From Vibrio coralliilyticus ATCC BAA-450 (GTDB lineage Bacteria > Pseudomonadota > Gammaproteobacteria > Enterobacterales > Vibrionaceae), in contig NZ_ACZN01000017.1 of NCBI RefSeq assembly GCF_000176135.1, positions 124,001 through 188,000 on the forward strand: a stretch of DNA of 64,000 nt, in the 5' to 3' direction. Both the position numbers and the translations under genes were made by a program. The notes beneath the pieces were generated by a model, which saw only the letters and a program-made list of their open reading frames with translations, was not told the origin of the DNA and did no database searches. Position 1 is the first letter of the stretch; each line of letters starts with the position of its first letter. Below, one piece after another: positions 8,524-16,361 of the stretch.

Positions 8524-9708
8524 ATGATCATTGAACCAGTCATCGACGGCGTGATTGCTCGCTCTGCCCACCCATTAGGATGCGAGCAATCTGTTCTCCA
8601 ACAAATTGAATACGCAAGCCAGGCCAAGCCGATCAAAAACGGCCCTAAACGCGTACTCATAATCGGTGGTTCGTCGGGCCTCGGCCTCGCGTCACGTATT
8701 GCGTTGACGTTCGGAGGCGCAGAGGCAGATACCATTTCGGTTTCATTTGAACGCGAGCCATCTGAGAAGTCGGTGGGTTCTGCAGGCTATTTCAATAACG
8801 CCTTTTTCAAAAAGCACGCACAAAAAGAAGGCCGTTTAGCAATCAATATTCAAGGTGACGCTTTTTCACCACAAACAAAATCGGAAGTTGTAGAAGCCAT
8901 TGAAACTTATTTTGAAGGCGAAGTGGATTTAGTTATTTATAGTGTTGCAAGCGGCATGAGGCTTAAACCCGATTGCCAAGATGTCTGGCGCTCGACAATT
9001 AAACCTATCGGTCAAAGCGTTTCAGGTGCGTCCATTTCCCTCGAACACGACCAATGGATTGAAACAACACTTACATCTGCTACAGAAGAAGAAGCAGAGT
9101 CCACACGAAAAGTGATGGGAGGCGAAGACTGGGAGATGTGGATAGACACTCTCATTAACTCCGAATCGATCGCTCAAGGATGCAAAACCATTGCCTTCTC
9201 ATATATAGGCCCAAAAGCAACCCACCCTATCTATCTTGATGGCACACTTGGACGAGCCAAAATAGACTTGCATCAGACGAGCCACTCTTTAAACCTCAAA
9301 ATGGCAAACTTCAGCGGGGGTGCTTATGCGACAGTGTGTAAAGCGCTAGTCACCAAAGCGAGCGTCTTTATTCCGGGATTAACACCTTACATTCTAGCTT
9401 TGTATCAAGTAATGAAACGAAAAGGCACCCATGAAGGCTGCGTCGAGCAAATGCAGCGTTTGTTCAATGACAAACTCTACAATCACAATTCGGTACCTCT
9501 AGATAGTGAACGTTTGATCCGAATGGATGACTGGGAGCTTAATCCTGATACCCAGCAACAAGTTATCGACATTCTTGACCTTATGAATGCTGAAAACTTT
9601 AAAGAGTTAGGTGACTATTCAGGCTTTAAATCAGAGTTTTTAAAACTTAACGGATTCGGATTCAGCGAAATTGATTATACCAAACCCGTTGATTTGAGTG
9701 AGTTTTAA
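8524..9708 (+). CDS. fabV: Trans-2-enoyl-ACP/CoA reductase, FabV type (divergent paralogue possible)
   Basis: NADH-dependent reduction of the trans-2 double bond in the last step of fatty acid elongation, a FabI substitute linked to triclosan tolerance. The cofactor turn is RVLIIGGSSGLGLASR. GGEDWEMW and the catalytic Tyr-X8-Lys run YLDGTLGRAK are present; HEGCVEQMQRLF and KSEFLKLNGFGF match the C-terminal family blocks. At 394 aa it is the usual length. Many positions differ from the V. cholerae FabV I remember (for example SSGLG for SSGYG), so this may be the second FabV that some vibrios carry. It is preceded by tesA and followed by a terminator. Confidence 0.88.
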   Translation: MIIEPVIDGVIARSAHPLGCEQSVLQQIEYASQAKPIKNGPKRVLIIGGSSGLGLASRIALTFGGAEADTISVSFEREPSEKSVGSAGYFNNAFFKKHAQKEGRLAINIQGDAFSPQTKSEVVEAIETYFEGEVDLVIYSVASGMRLKPDCQDVWRSTIKPIGQSVSGASISLEHDQWIETTLTSATEEEAESTRKVMGGEDWEMWIDTLINSESIAQGCKTIAFSYIGPKATHPIYLDGTLGRAKIDLHQTSHSLNLKMANFSGGAYATVCKALVTKASVFIPGLTPYILALYQVMKRKGTHEGCVEQMQRLFNDKLYNHNSVPLDSERLIRMDDWELNPDTQQQVIDILDLMNAENFKELGDYSGFKSEFLKLNGFGFSEIDYTKPVDLSEF

Positions 9709-9761
9709 CAACTAGCCGTATGCTCTTGAAGAGAGTCTTAATTTTGAAACACTAGTACAAC

Positions 9762-9795
9762 AAGCGCCCTGCCTTACTGACAGGGCGCTTTTTTA
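9762..9795 (+). terminator. Rho-independent terminator after fabV
   Basis: Stem AAGCGCCCTG / CAGGGCGCTT with loop CCTTACTGA, followed by six T. It ends the tesA-fabV direction of transcription. Confidence 0.9.
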
Positions 9796-9944
9796 AACGT
9801 AGCATCTGCCTTTCTTAATAATAAGAACGAAGGTTGTCTCCCAAGCATGCCCCTTCTCCTGCTTCCGACTAAATAGCGACTATTATTAACATAAGGGCTA
9901 GGATTGCCCGGTTAGAAGGCGAAGCTGCCAGGGATAAAAAATGT

Positions 9945-11858
9945 ATGTCAAAAATAAATACTTCGAATTTGGTCATTCCAGACGAAATGACCAGTGGTTG
10001 GCAAAATATTGTCGACCTGCTTGCTGAGATTGTGTCGGTGCCTGCTGCATTAGTTATGCGTATTTACCCTAAACATATCGAAGTGTACTCATCAAACAAC
10101 AACGGGCAACACCCTTATCGCGTCGGTGACTCAGAAACCTTGGGACAAGGGTTGTATTGTGAAACCGTGGTTAATAAGCAGAGCCAACTCATTGTTCCGA
10201 ACGCCGAAATTGATCCTCAATGGCAAGATAATCCAGATATTAAATTTGGTATGCTGGCTTATTGTGGCGTTCCGATCAACTGGCCGAATGGAGATACGTT
10301 CGGCACAATCTGTGTGCTTGATAACAAGGAAAATCATTTTTCCGAAACTTATCAACAGTTGATTGAGAGCTTTCGAGACTCCATAGAATCACAGCTAAAA
10401 ACTCTATATCAAAATGAAAAGCTCAAACACCTCAACTTAGAGCTCAAATCCAGAGTCCACACTCGCACGCAGGATCTTGTCGATCTCAACTATTCTTTGA
10501 ACCAAGAAATAGACAAACGACGTGCCGCTGAACAAAAGATACGTTATCAGCAGAGACACGATTTGGGCACTGGATTTTTAAATCGCTCCGCCCTTGAACA
10601 CGAAGCGGAACACTTCATTAAAGATGTAGGTGTCAGTCCTTCGCTACAAGCCGCGGCCATTCATATCGGCTTTACAAATGGCCGAAGGATTCAGTCGAAA
10701 TATGGCTACAGCTCGTGGGAGACTGTTTTAGTCCAATATAGTAAAAGGCTGGGCGATTTAAGTCAGTATCAACTTCTGACCGCTCGTCCCACTTCCACCG
10801 ACCTAGTGCTTCTACTTGAGTCGTCTCAACTCGAAAGCGACTTAAACTCGATCAGCCACCAATTGGTTGAGGTGAGTCAATCTGAGTTTGATATTGACGG
10901 CGACAAACTTCATCTCAATGCGTACATCGGTATCAGCACTACAAACGATACACTCTGCCCCAAAAGCTTACTTAAATACGCTTCTGAAGCGATGCAATCA
11001 TGCAAAGACTCGGGGCATAAGTTTAGCTATTACTCGCAAGCCATCGCCGACATACAGAAACATATCAATCAGATGGAAAGCTATTTACTTCAAGCGGTTC
11101 GTAACGATGACTTGTTGCTCTACTTCCAACCTAAAGTGTCACCAACTACGCATAAATGGACAGGCGCTGAGGCACTTTTGCGTTGGCGCCATCCTATCCT
11201 CGGCGATATCTCTAATGAAACGCTCATTCATATGGCTGAACAGAATGGGCTCATTTTTGAAGTTGGTAGCTTTGTTTTGCGTGCAGCCATTCAAAAAGCA
11301 GCCGAATGGGCCGAGTATGTTGACGATTTTAAAATCGCCGTGAACATATCGGCCATCCAGTTGAAAAACCCTCACTTTATCGAGCAGATTGAAGATTTGC
11401 TCAATGCGTATCAATTGCCAGCTAAATTTCTGGAACTGGAAGTAACTGAAAGTGGTTTGATTGCTGATGAAGTCACGGCTCGTAATACTCTGATTGCATT
11501 AAACAATCTTGGAGTGACATTGTCACTTGACGACTTCGGAACTGGTTATTCTTCGTTCAATTATCTGAAAAAATTTCCCTTTGATGCTATCAAAGTGGAC
11601 AAAAGCTTTGTCCAACAACTGGATGAAAGTGAAGAAGACAAAGAGATTGTGCGCTCAATCATTCACGTTGCTAAGAAGCTAAATTTAATTGTAACTGTTG
11701 AAGGTATTGAAAGTGAAACACATGAAGACTTCATTATTAGTGAAGGCTGTGAATATGGTCAGGGCTACTTTTACGGTAAACCGATGCCATGCGATGAATT
11801 TGAAACCGGCCTGCTGAGACAAAACTACCCAGGGAATACAAACATTACCTATCAGTAG
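9945..11858 (+). CDS. GAF - degenerate GGDEF - EAL cyclic-di-GMP signalling protein
   Basis: A 637-residue soluble protein with three domains. Residues about 20-155 are a GAF sensor. A coiled linker follows, then a GGDEF fold (about 200-370) that begins like the family (HDLGTGFLNRSALE) but lacks the GGDEF loop; the equivalent region reads ARPTSTDLVLL. The C-terminal EAL domain (about 380-630) keeps E409-A410-L411 (AEALLRWRHP), VTESGL, LDDFGTGYSS and VKVD-like KVDKSFV. I infer an active c-di-GMP phosphodiesterase gated by the GAF domain, with an inactive GGDEF. No transmembrane helix. AGGGA lies about 11 bases before the ATG. No c-di-GMP riboswitch was recognised upstream. A monocistronic unit between two terminator-bounded genes. 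Confidence 0.88.
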   Translation: MSKINTSNLVIPDEMTSGWQNIVDLLAEIVSVPAALVMRIYPKHIEVYSSNNNGQHPYRVGDSETLGQGLYCETVVNKQSQLIVPNAEIDPQWQDNPDIKFGMLAYCGVPINWPNGDTFGTICVLDNKENHFSETYQQLIESFRDSIESQLKTLYQNEKLKHLNLELKSRVHTRTQDLVDLNYSLNQEIDKRRAAEQKIRYQQRHDLGTGFLNRSALEHEAEHFIKDVGVSPSLQAAAIHIGFTNGRRIQSKYGYSSWETVLVQYSKRLGDLSQYQLLTARPTSTDLVLLLESSQLESDLNSISHQLVEVSQSEFDIDGDKLHLNAYIGISTTNDTLCPKSLLKYASEAMQSCKDSGHKFSYYSQAIADIQKHINQMESYLLQAVRNDDLLLYFQPKVSPTTHKWTGAEALLRWRHPILGDISNETLIHMAEQNGLIFEVGSFVLRAAIQKAAEWAEYVDDFKIAVNISAIQLKNPHFIEQIEDLLNAYQLPAKFLELEVTESGLIADEVTARNTLIALNNLGVTLSLDDFGTGYSSFNYLKKFPFDAIKVDKSFVQQLDESEEDKEIVRSIIHVAKKLNLIVTVEGIESETHEDFIISEGCEYGQGYFYGKPMPCDEFETGLLRQNYPGNTNITYQ

Positions 11859-11930
11859 CTTAATCCTTTACTCTGTGGCGAGCGATTCTTATAATCCTCG
11901 CCTTTATTTTATCTCGCTTGTGAATGCCTT

Positions 11931-13586
11931 ATGGATCAGTTAACCGCCACGCTCAAAAAAATCGAAAAACAAAACTATCGCGCTTATCAGCAGATAAAAG
12001 GTCAATATGACTTCGGCGATTACACCTTTTTCATCGACTATGTTCAGGCAGACCCTTATGCTTCAGCATCAAGAGTGAGAGCGGTTAGACCATGGTCACT
12101 AACCGGTTTACAGTGGCTACGCGAAACATCCGAAGCCTATCAAGTGGCTGCACGTGATTTCATTGCACGTAGTTTTGCTGAATTCGCCAAGCAAGAAAAC
12201 AGCGTTAGTATTGCTCTCACTGGTCAGACGGTCATGGATAGCACGTCTGTCTTGTTCACAGACGAAGGTATCGAACTTCGATTCCGCGTTAATCTTCCAG
12301 CTGAAGGCCGCTCGGTATTAGGTAAAAAGACAAACAACATCCTGACCTTCCACTTACCTAAGTTTATCCGTCGTGCCACATTAGAGCGTGAACTGGATAA
12401 AGAAGCACTAGTGCACCACTGTCAAATCGTTGAAGACCAAGAATTCATTCGCAGTAAGTTAGATGAGTATAACTTGCTTGCGTTCGTTGGTAATGGTTCT
12501 GTTCTACCTCGAGTGGCTGGTAACTGTGATTTACCCATGAAAGACGCGGTCGCACTGACTGCACCAGAGTCTTTGCAGGTGACTATCGCCACACCAAACC
12601 AAGGCGAAATCACTGGTTTAGGCATCCGTAAAGGCATCACTTTGATTGTGGGTGGTGGATTCCACGGTAAGTCTACTCTTCTGAATGCCATAGAACGTTC
12701 CATTTACAACCATATTCCAGGTGATGGCCGCGAGCGCATTGTAACGAATCTAAATGCGATGAAGATTCGGGCAGAAGACGGCCGATGTGTACATAGCCTC
12801 AACCTTTCTAACTATATCAATCATCTTCCAATGCAACGTGATACCGAAGATTTCACAACGCAAGATGCATCAGGCTCCACCTCTCAGGCGGCTTGGCTAC
12901 AGGAATCAATTGAGGCTGGCGTTCAAGGTATTCTGATTGACGAAGACACGTCCGCAACAAACTTCATGATCCGAGATGAGCGCATGCAGGCGCTGGTTAG
13001 TAAGGGCGACGAGCCGATCACGCCTTTAGTTGACCGCATTGGCCAGCTGCGTAACGAACTTGAAGTTTCAACGGTTATTGTCATGGGTGGTTCCGGCGAT
13101 TATCTAGACGTGGCTGATACTGTTATTCAAATGCACGATTATCAAGCCGTCGATGTAACGGAAAAAGCACGACAAGTTGTAAAACAACACCCAACAGAAC
13201 GAAACAACGAGTGTGAAAGCGAGCTCAGCACATTCCGACCAAGATCTTTGAATCGAGCTGCTCTACAAAAAATTCTCGCCGACGGAAAATTCCGCGTTTC
13301 AGCGAAGGGCGTCGACTCTTTACGATTTGGTAAAGAATTTACCGACCTGTCTGCGCTGGAACAGCTGGAGTCTAGCTCTGAAATCAACGCCATCGGTTGG
13401 TTGTGGTTTCAGCTAGCAAAATTGCCAGGCTGGTCGAACAACCCAGCGAAGGAAATACAGCAAATGCTTGATGGTGATTGGTCTAAGAACATGCCAAATC
13501 AGGGTGACTTGGCCAAACCACGCACCATAGATGCGATGGCAGCATTGAACCGAATGAGAAAATCGCAGTTCAAATCAGCAAATTAA
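11931..13586 (+). CDS. Predicted ATPase of the ABC class (ABC-ATPase family), function unknown
   Basis: A 551-residue cytosolic protein of the stand-alone 'ABC-class ATPase' family. The N-terminal 200 residues carry RAVRPWS and family-specific blocks. The nucleotide-binding part has the P-loop GGGFHGKSTLL (near residues 241-251), an arginine-rich GDGRERIV, and the Walker B-like GILIDEDTSATNFM (around residue 335). There is no membrane segment and no permease partner nearby, so it is not a transporter subunit by itself. The biological role of the family is not established as far as I know. It ends at a strong terminator shared with the convergent DnaJ-related gene. Confidence 0.82.
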   Translation: MDQLTATLKKIEKQNYRAYQQIKGQYDFGDYTFFIDYVQADPYASASRVRAVRPWSLTGLQWLRETSEAYQVAARDFIARSFAEFAKQENSVSIALTGQTVMDSTSVLFTDEGIELRFRVNLPAEGRSVLGKKTNNILTFHLPKFIRRATLERELDKEALVHHCQIVEDQEFIRSKLDEYNLLAFVGNGSVLPRVAGNCDLPMKDAVALTAPESLQVTIATPNQGEITGLGIRKGITLIVGGGFHGKSTLLNAIERSIYNHIPGDGRERIVTNLNAMKIRAEDGRCVHSLNLSNYINHLPMQRDTEDFTTQDASGSTSQAAWLQESIEAGVQGILIDEDTSATNFMIRDERMQALVSKGDEPITPLVDRIGQLRNELEVSTVIVMGGSGDYLDVADTVIQMHDYQAVDVTEKARQVVKQHPTERNNECESELSTFRPRSLNRAALQKILADGKFRVSAKGVDSLRFGKEFTDLSALEQLESSSEINAIGWLWFQLAKLPGWSNNPAKEIQQMLDGDWSKNMPNQGDLAKPRTIDAMAALNRMRKSQFKSAN

Positions 13587-13588
13587 CC

Positions 13589-13620
13589 AAAAAGCGCCTT
13601 ATTCAATAAGGCGCTTTTTT
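13589..13620. terminator. Bidirectional terminator between the ABC-class ATPase and the DnaJ-related gene
   Basis: AAAAGCGCCTTAT / ATAAGGCGCTTTT with a short TC loop and A/T runs on both sides. It occupies almost the whole space between convergent stop codons. Confidence 0.9.
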
Positions 13621-14238
13621 TCAATGTCTTAATACATGCCAAGCTTCACACAGTACGCGGAAGCGATCACTATTTCCGTTTTCTCTATCAGGGTGCCATT
13701 TCAGCGCCAGTTTACGCCAAGTCTTGCGGATTTCAGTTGGGCTCGCGTCGTGTGGGAGTTTAAACAACGACAACGCTTTCGCTCGATCCATGTCACCGCC
13801 GTTAGTACTGCCAACAAATTCACGATAACGAGTCCAGAACTCATTCAGCAGCCTCTTAACTTCCCCCTCTTCTGCTTCGTAATTGTGCCAATCGAGATAA
13901 TAATCACGCAAAGGGTCTTCATGATCAACTTCATGTCCAAAGACTCTAGATTGAGGCATCAGCACGATATCCATCGCTTGCACCTGTAGCCAGTTGTCTG
14001 GGTACAAGGTTTCTTGCAATTGGTACAATGCATTCATAATAAGAAAATTACGCTTGAAGAGGTCTTTCTCGGGCGAACCGTCTAGCACTGGCAGTAGCTC
14101 TAGCTCGCTGAGATGGGAAGATAGTGTATGAACTTTCCATCCTGAAGGCTGTTTTCTGAGAACTTCCATAATAGGCCACAGCAAAGGATTCTCCATATAC
14201 TGCTGGAACTGGGCCGCGACTTCCTGATGTTCGTTCAT
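13621..14238 (-). CDS. DnaJ-related protein with C-terminal J domain
   Basis: About 205 aa. The N-terminal two thirds match the DNAJ-related domain found in vibrios (EHQEVAAQFQQYMENPLLWP at the start). The C-terminal 60 residues are a J domain: LFKLPHDASPTEIRKTW, then LKWHPDRENG with the intact HPD tripeptide needed to stimulate DnaK ATPase. There is no Gly/Phe linker or zinc domain, so it is a class III co-chaperone whose client is unknown. The start is the ATG at 14238; a GTG at 14244 is an alternative. It ends at the terminator shared with the neighbouring gene. Confidence 0.85.
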   Translation of the reverse strand: MNEHQEVAAQFQQYMENPLLWPIMEVLRKQPSGWKVHTLSSHLSELELLPVLDGSPEKDLFKRNFLIMNALYQLQETLYPDNWLQVQAMDIVLMPQSRVFGHEVDHEDPLRDYYLDWHNYEAEEGEVKRLLNEFWTRYREFVGSTNGGDMDRAKALSLFKLPHDASPTEIRKTWRKLALKWHPDRENGNSDRFRVLCEAWHVLRH

Positions 14239-14329
14239 ATCCACTCTACGACGGGTTTATTTTTAATGAAAATGCAAAATGGCCCATTTGTCGAGAGATT
14301 ATCTCAGAATTGACGATCATCACCCAAAA

Positions 14330-14357
14330 AAAGAGCCAGCATTTGCTGGCTCTTTCT
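14330..14357 (-). terminator. Terminator of the 2OG-Fe(II) oxygenase gene
   Basis: AAGAGCCAGC / GCTGGCTCTT with loop ATTT; the T-run on the minus strand follows the stop of the gene at 14371. Confidence 0.88.
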
Positions 14358-14370
14358 TAGAAATTCGTGG

Positions 14371-15210
14371 TTAGATAACACCTAGCTCACGTAGTCGCTC
14401 CATCAGGTAGCTGCCTGCTGTATGGCGCTCTGAAAGAACAACTTCTGGTTTCGGGTGCAGGAACAGTGGCAATGAAATGCGTGATGTTTCCTGACGTTCA
14501 CCTGTAGGGTTGATAACACGGTGTGTTGTTGATGGGAAATAGCCACCAGATGCTTCTTGAAGCATGTCACCGATGTTGATGATCAAGTTACCAAAGTCAC
14601 AAGGTACATCAATCCAGTTACCATCTTTACCTTTAACCTGAAGGCCTGGTTCGTTCGCTGCTGGAAGAACCGTTAGAAGGTTAATATCTTCATGCGCAGC
14701 TGCACGGATTGCACCTGGTTCCTCGTCACCTGTCATTGGTGGGTAATGAAGAATACGAAGTAGCGTTTTGTCACTACCATTGATCATTTCAGATAGAGCA
14801 ACAGAGAATTTCTCCTGCACATCTTTTGGTGCATAAGCTTCAACCCAGCCTAATAGTTCTTGAGCGAACTTGTTGGCACGATCATAGTAATCCATGATCT
14901 GTTCTTTGAGCTCTTCTGGCATTTGACCCCAAGGATATACATGGAAATATTCTTTAATATCCTTAACTGTATGTCCTTTTGCAACTTCAGAAACTGAAGG
15001 TGGGAAGTAACCGTCTTGAGTTTCAACATTATAAGTGAACTCGTTCTTGCGCTCAGTCATAAAGAACTGATACCAGTTCTCATAGATAGACTCTACAAGC
15101 TCTTTAGGAATCGGGTGGTTTTTCAATACACCGAATCCAGTCTCACGCAGTGAGGTAACAAATTGCTGAGCAGCATCTTCAGCTAGATAATCGACAGTTT
15201 CCAGTTTCAT
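14371..15210 (-). CDS. 2-oxoglutarate/Fe(II)-dependent dioxygenase, isopenicillin-N-synthase-like
   Basis: A 279-residue non-haem iron oxygenase. The metal ligands are visible as H173-E-D175 (AAHEDINLL) and H230 (STTHRVINP), and R244-I-S246 is the expected 2-oxoglutarate carboxylate clamp. The N-terminal GFGVLKNHPIP is the DIOX_N-type motif. The substrate cannot be read from the sequence; related bacterial proteins are annotated only by fold. It is a single gene with its own terminator and a 230-bp upstream region shared with the divergent membrane-protein gene. That region has GTTC/GAAC repeats at about 15370-15390. Confidence 0.85.
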   Translation of the reverse strand: MKLETVDYLAEDAAQQFVTSLRETGFGVLKNHPIPKELVESIYENWYQFFMTERKNEFTYNVETQDGYFPPSVSEVAKGHTVKDIKEYFHVYPWGQMPEELKEQIMDYYDRANKFAQELLGWVEAYAPKDVQEKFSVALSEMINGSDKTLLRILHYPPMTGDEEPGAIRAAAHEDINLLTVLPAANEPGLQVKGKDGNWIDVPCDFGNLIINIGDMLQEASGGYFPSTTHRVINPTGERQETSRISLPLFLHPKPEVVLSERHTAGSYLMERLRELGVI

Positions 15211-15441
15211 GGCTTTACTTTGAGTAGTTATTTAGTAGTTGGAGCGGCAATTTTAAGTGTGACATATAGGTAAATCAAACTTTGATGAAATGAAACAGAC
15301 AGTTTGAGCGTTAAATGTGCGATGTTTACGCGTTTCAACATAAATAGTTAATTATTAGTTGACGAAAACGTTCAAATGAACAATTGAACACCGTTTTATT
15401 AAGTGGCATGATATAAAGAAATGTATTCAGGGAACCTTTCA

Positions 15442-16062
15442 ATGAACTCAAACAACAGGTCTTCATTTTCGCTTTTAAGTGGGTTAACCGTTGCTTACGC
15501 TCTGGTCTTTTTGTTTTCCGCTTTCGAGCCATCTTCGCGCGCGGTTTGGATAGCTGAAATCATTCCAGCAATTGGTATTCTGGTACTTATATGGCTTGTA
15601 TCACGTCAGTTTCAGTTTTCTAGTACCGCATATTGTTTGATGTTTATCTGGCTTACATTGCACACCATCGGTGCCAAATACACATTTGCCGAAGTACCAT
15701 TTGACTGGTTTAACAACTTAATCGGTTCAGAAAGAAACAACTTTGATCGTGTGGCGCACTTCTCTATCGGTTTGTACGCGTACCCTATCGCCGAATACTT
15801 GATTAAAAAACGATTAATGAGCACAAAGCTAGCAATCGCTTTTGCTCTATTTGCGATCATGTCTCTGGCTGCAGGCTACGAAATTGTTGAGTGGTGGTAC
15901 GCTGCCCTCGCGGGAGGCGACGAAGGCATCGCGTTTTTAGGGTCTCAAGGTGATATTTGGGATGCACAAAAAGACATGCTTATGGATACGCTGGGGGCAC
16001 TTACTGCTCTGAGCTTGCTAGTGTCTCAGCAGCGGGTGTTTTCTTCAATCCAAGCAAGGTAA
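15442..16062 (+). CDS. DUF2238 (YjdF-like) integral membrane protein
   Basis: About 206 aa with six or so hydrophobic helices. It carries the family motifs HTIGAKYTFAEVPFDW, NNFDRVAHFSIGLYAYP, AAGYEIVEWW and the C-terminal WDAQKDMLMDTLGA. Acidic and histidine residues buried in the helices suggest a catalytic or metal-binding role, but none is established. The start at 15442 follows CAGGGA with eight bases of spacing; an ATG at 15421 is weaker. The last 37 bp overlap, tail to tail, with the 3' end of cutA on the other strand. Confidence 0.85.
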   Translation: MNSNNRSSFSLLSGLTVAYALVFLFSAFEPSSRAVWIAEIIPAIGILVLIWLVSRQFQFSSTAYCLMFIWLTLHTIGAKYTFAEVPFDWFNNLIGSERNNFDRVAHFSIGLYAYPIAEYLIKKRLMSTKLAIAFALFAIMSLAAGYEIVEWWYAALAGGDEGIAFLGSQGDIWDAQKDMLMDTLGALTALSLLVSQQRVFSSIQAR

Positions 16063-16346
16063 GGATTAAACCCTTCAGTAAACGGAACTTGAACAACTTG
16101 AGGTACCTCATAGTCATGATTGGAAACGATCACTTGTTCAAGTTCCGCATAGCAGGCTTTTTTGGTTTTGATGATCAACAGGGTTTCGTTGTCACAGCAC
16201 ACTTCACCTTCCCAGATATAATGGCTATTGACTGGCATGGTCTGAATGCAGGCCGCCAGTTCTTTCTTCAATACTGAGTTGATGATTTTCTGTGTGGTTT
16301 CATCATTATTTGTTGTCGTTAGCGTAATGCAGAACTGGCCACTCAT
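16026..16346 (-). CDS. cutA: Divalent-cation tolerance protein CutA
   Basis: A 106-residue trimeric cytosolic protein of the CutA1 family, linked to copper/divalent metal tolerance although its exact activity is unsettled. Motifs seen: ITLTTTNNDE near the start, LAACIQTMPVNSHYIWEGEV in the middle and EVPQVVQVPFTEGFNPYLAWI near the end. Length is normal. It lies just downstream of helD on the same strand (15-bp gap) and overlaps the 3' end of the DUF2238 gene by 37 bp. Confidence 0.92.
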   Translation of the reverse strand: MSGQFCITLTTTNNDETTQKIINSVLKKELAACIQTMPVNSHYIWEGEVCCDNETLLIIKTKKACYAELEQVIVSNHDYEVPQVVQVPFTEGFNPYLAWIEENTRC

Positions 16347-16361
16347 ACTTAATCCAACTCC

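Noticed and set aside
9796..9944. c-di-GMP riboswitch upstream of the EAL gene
   Set aside because: GGGCTAGG and GGCGAAGCTGCC segments look superficially structured, but the conserved GGGCAAACC and ACGCAAAGCC blocks of the GEMM class are missing.
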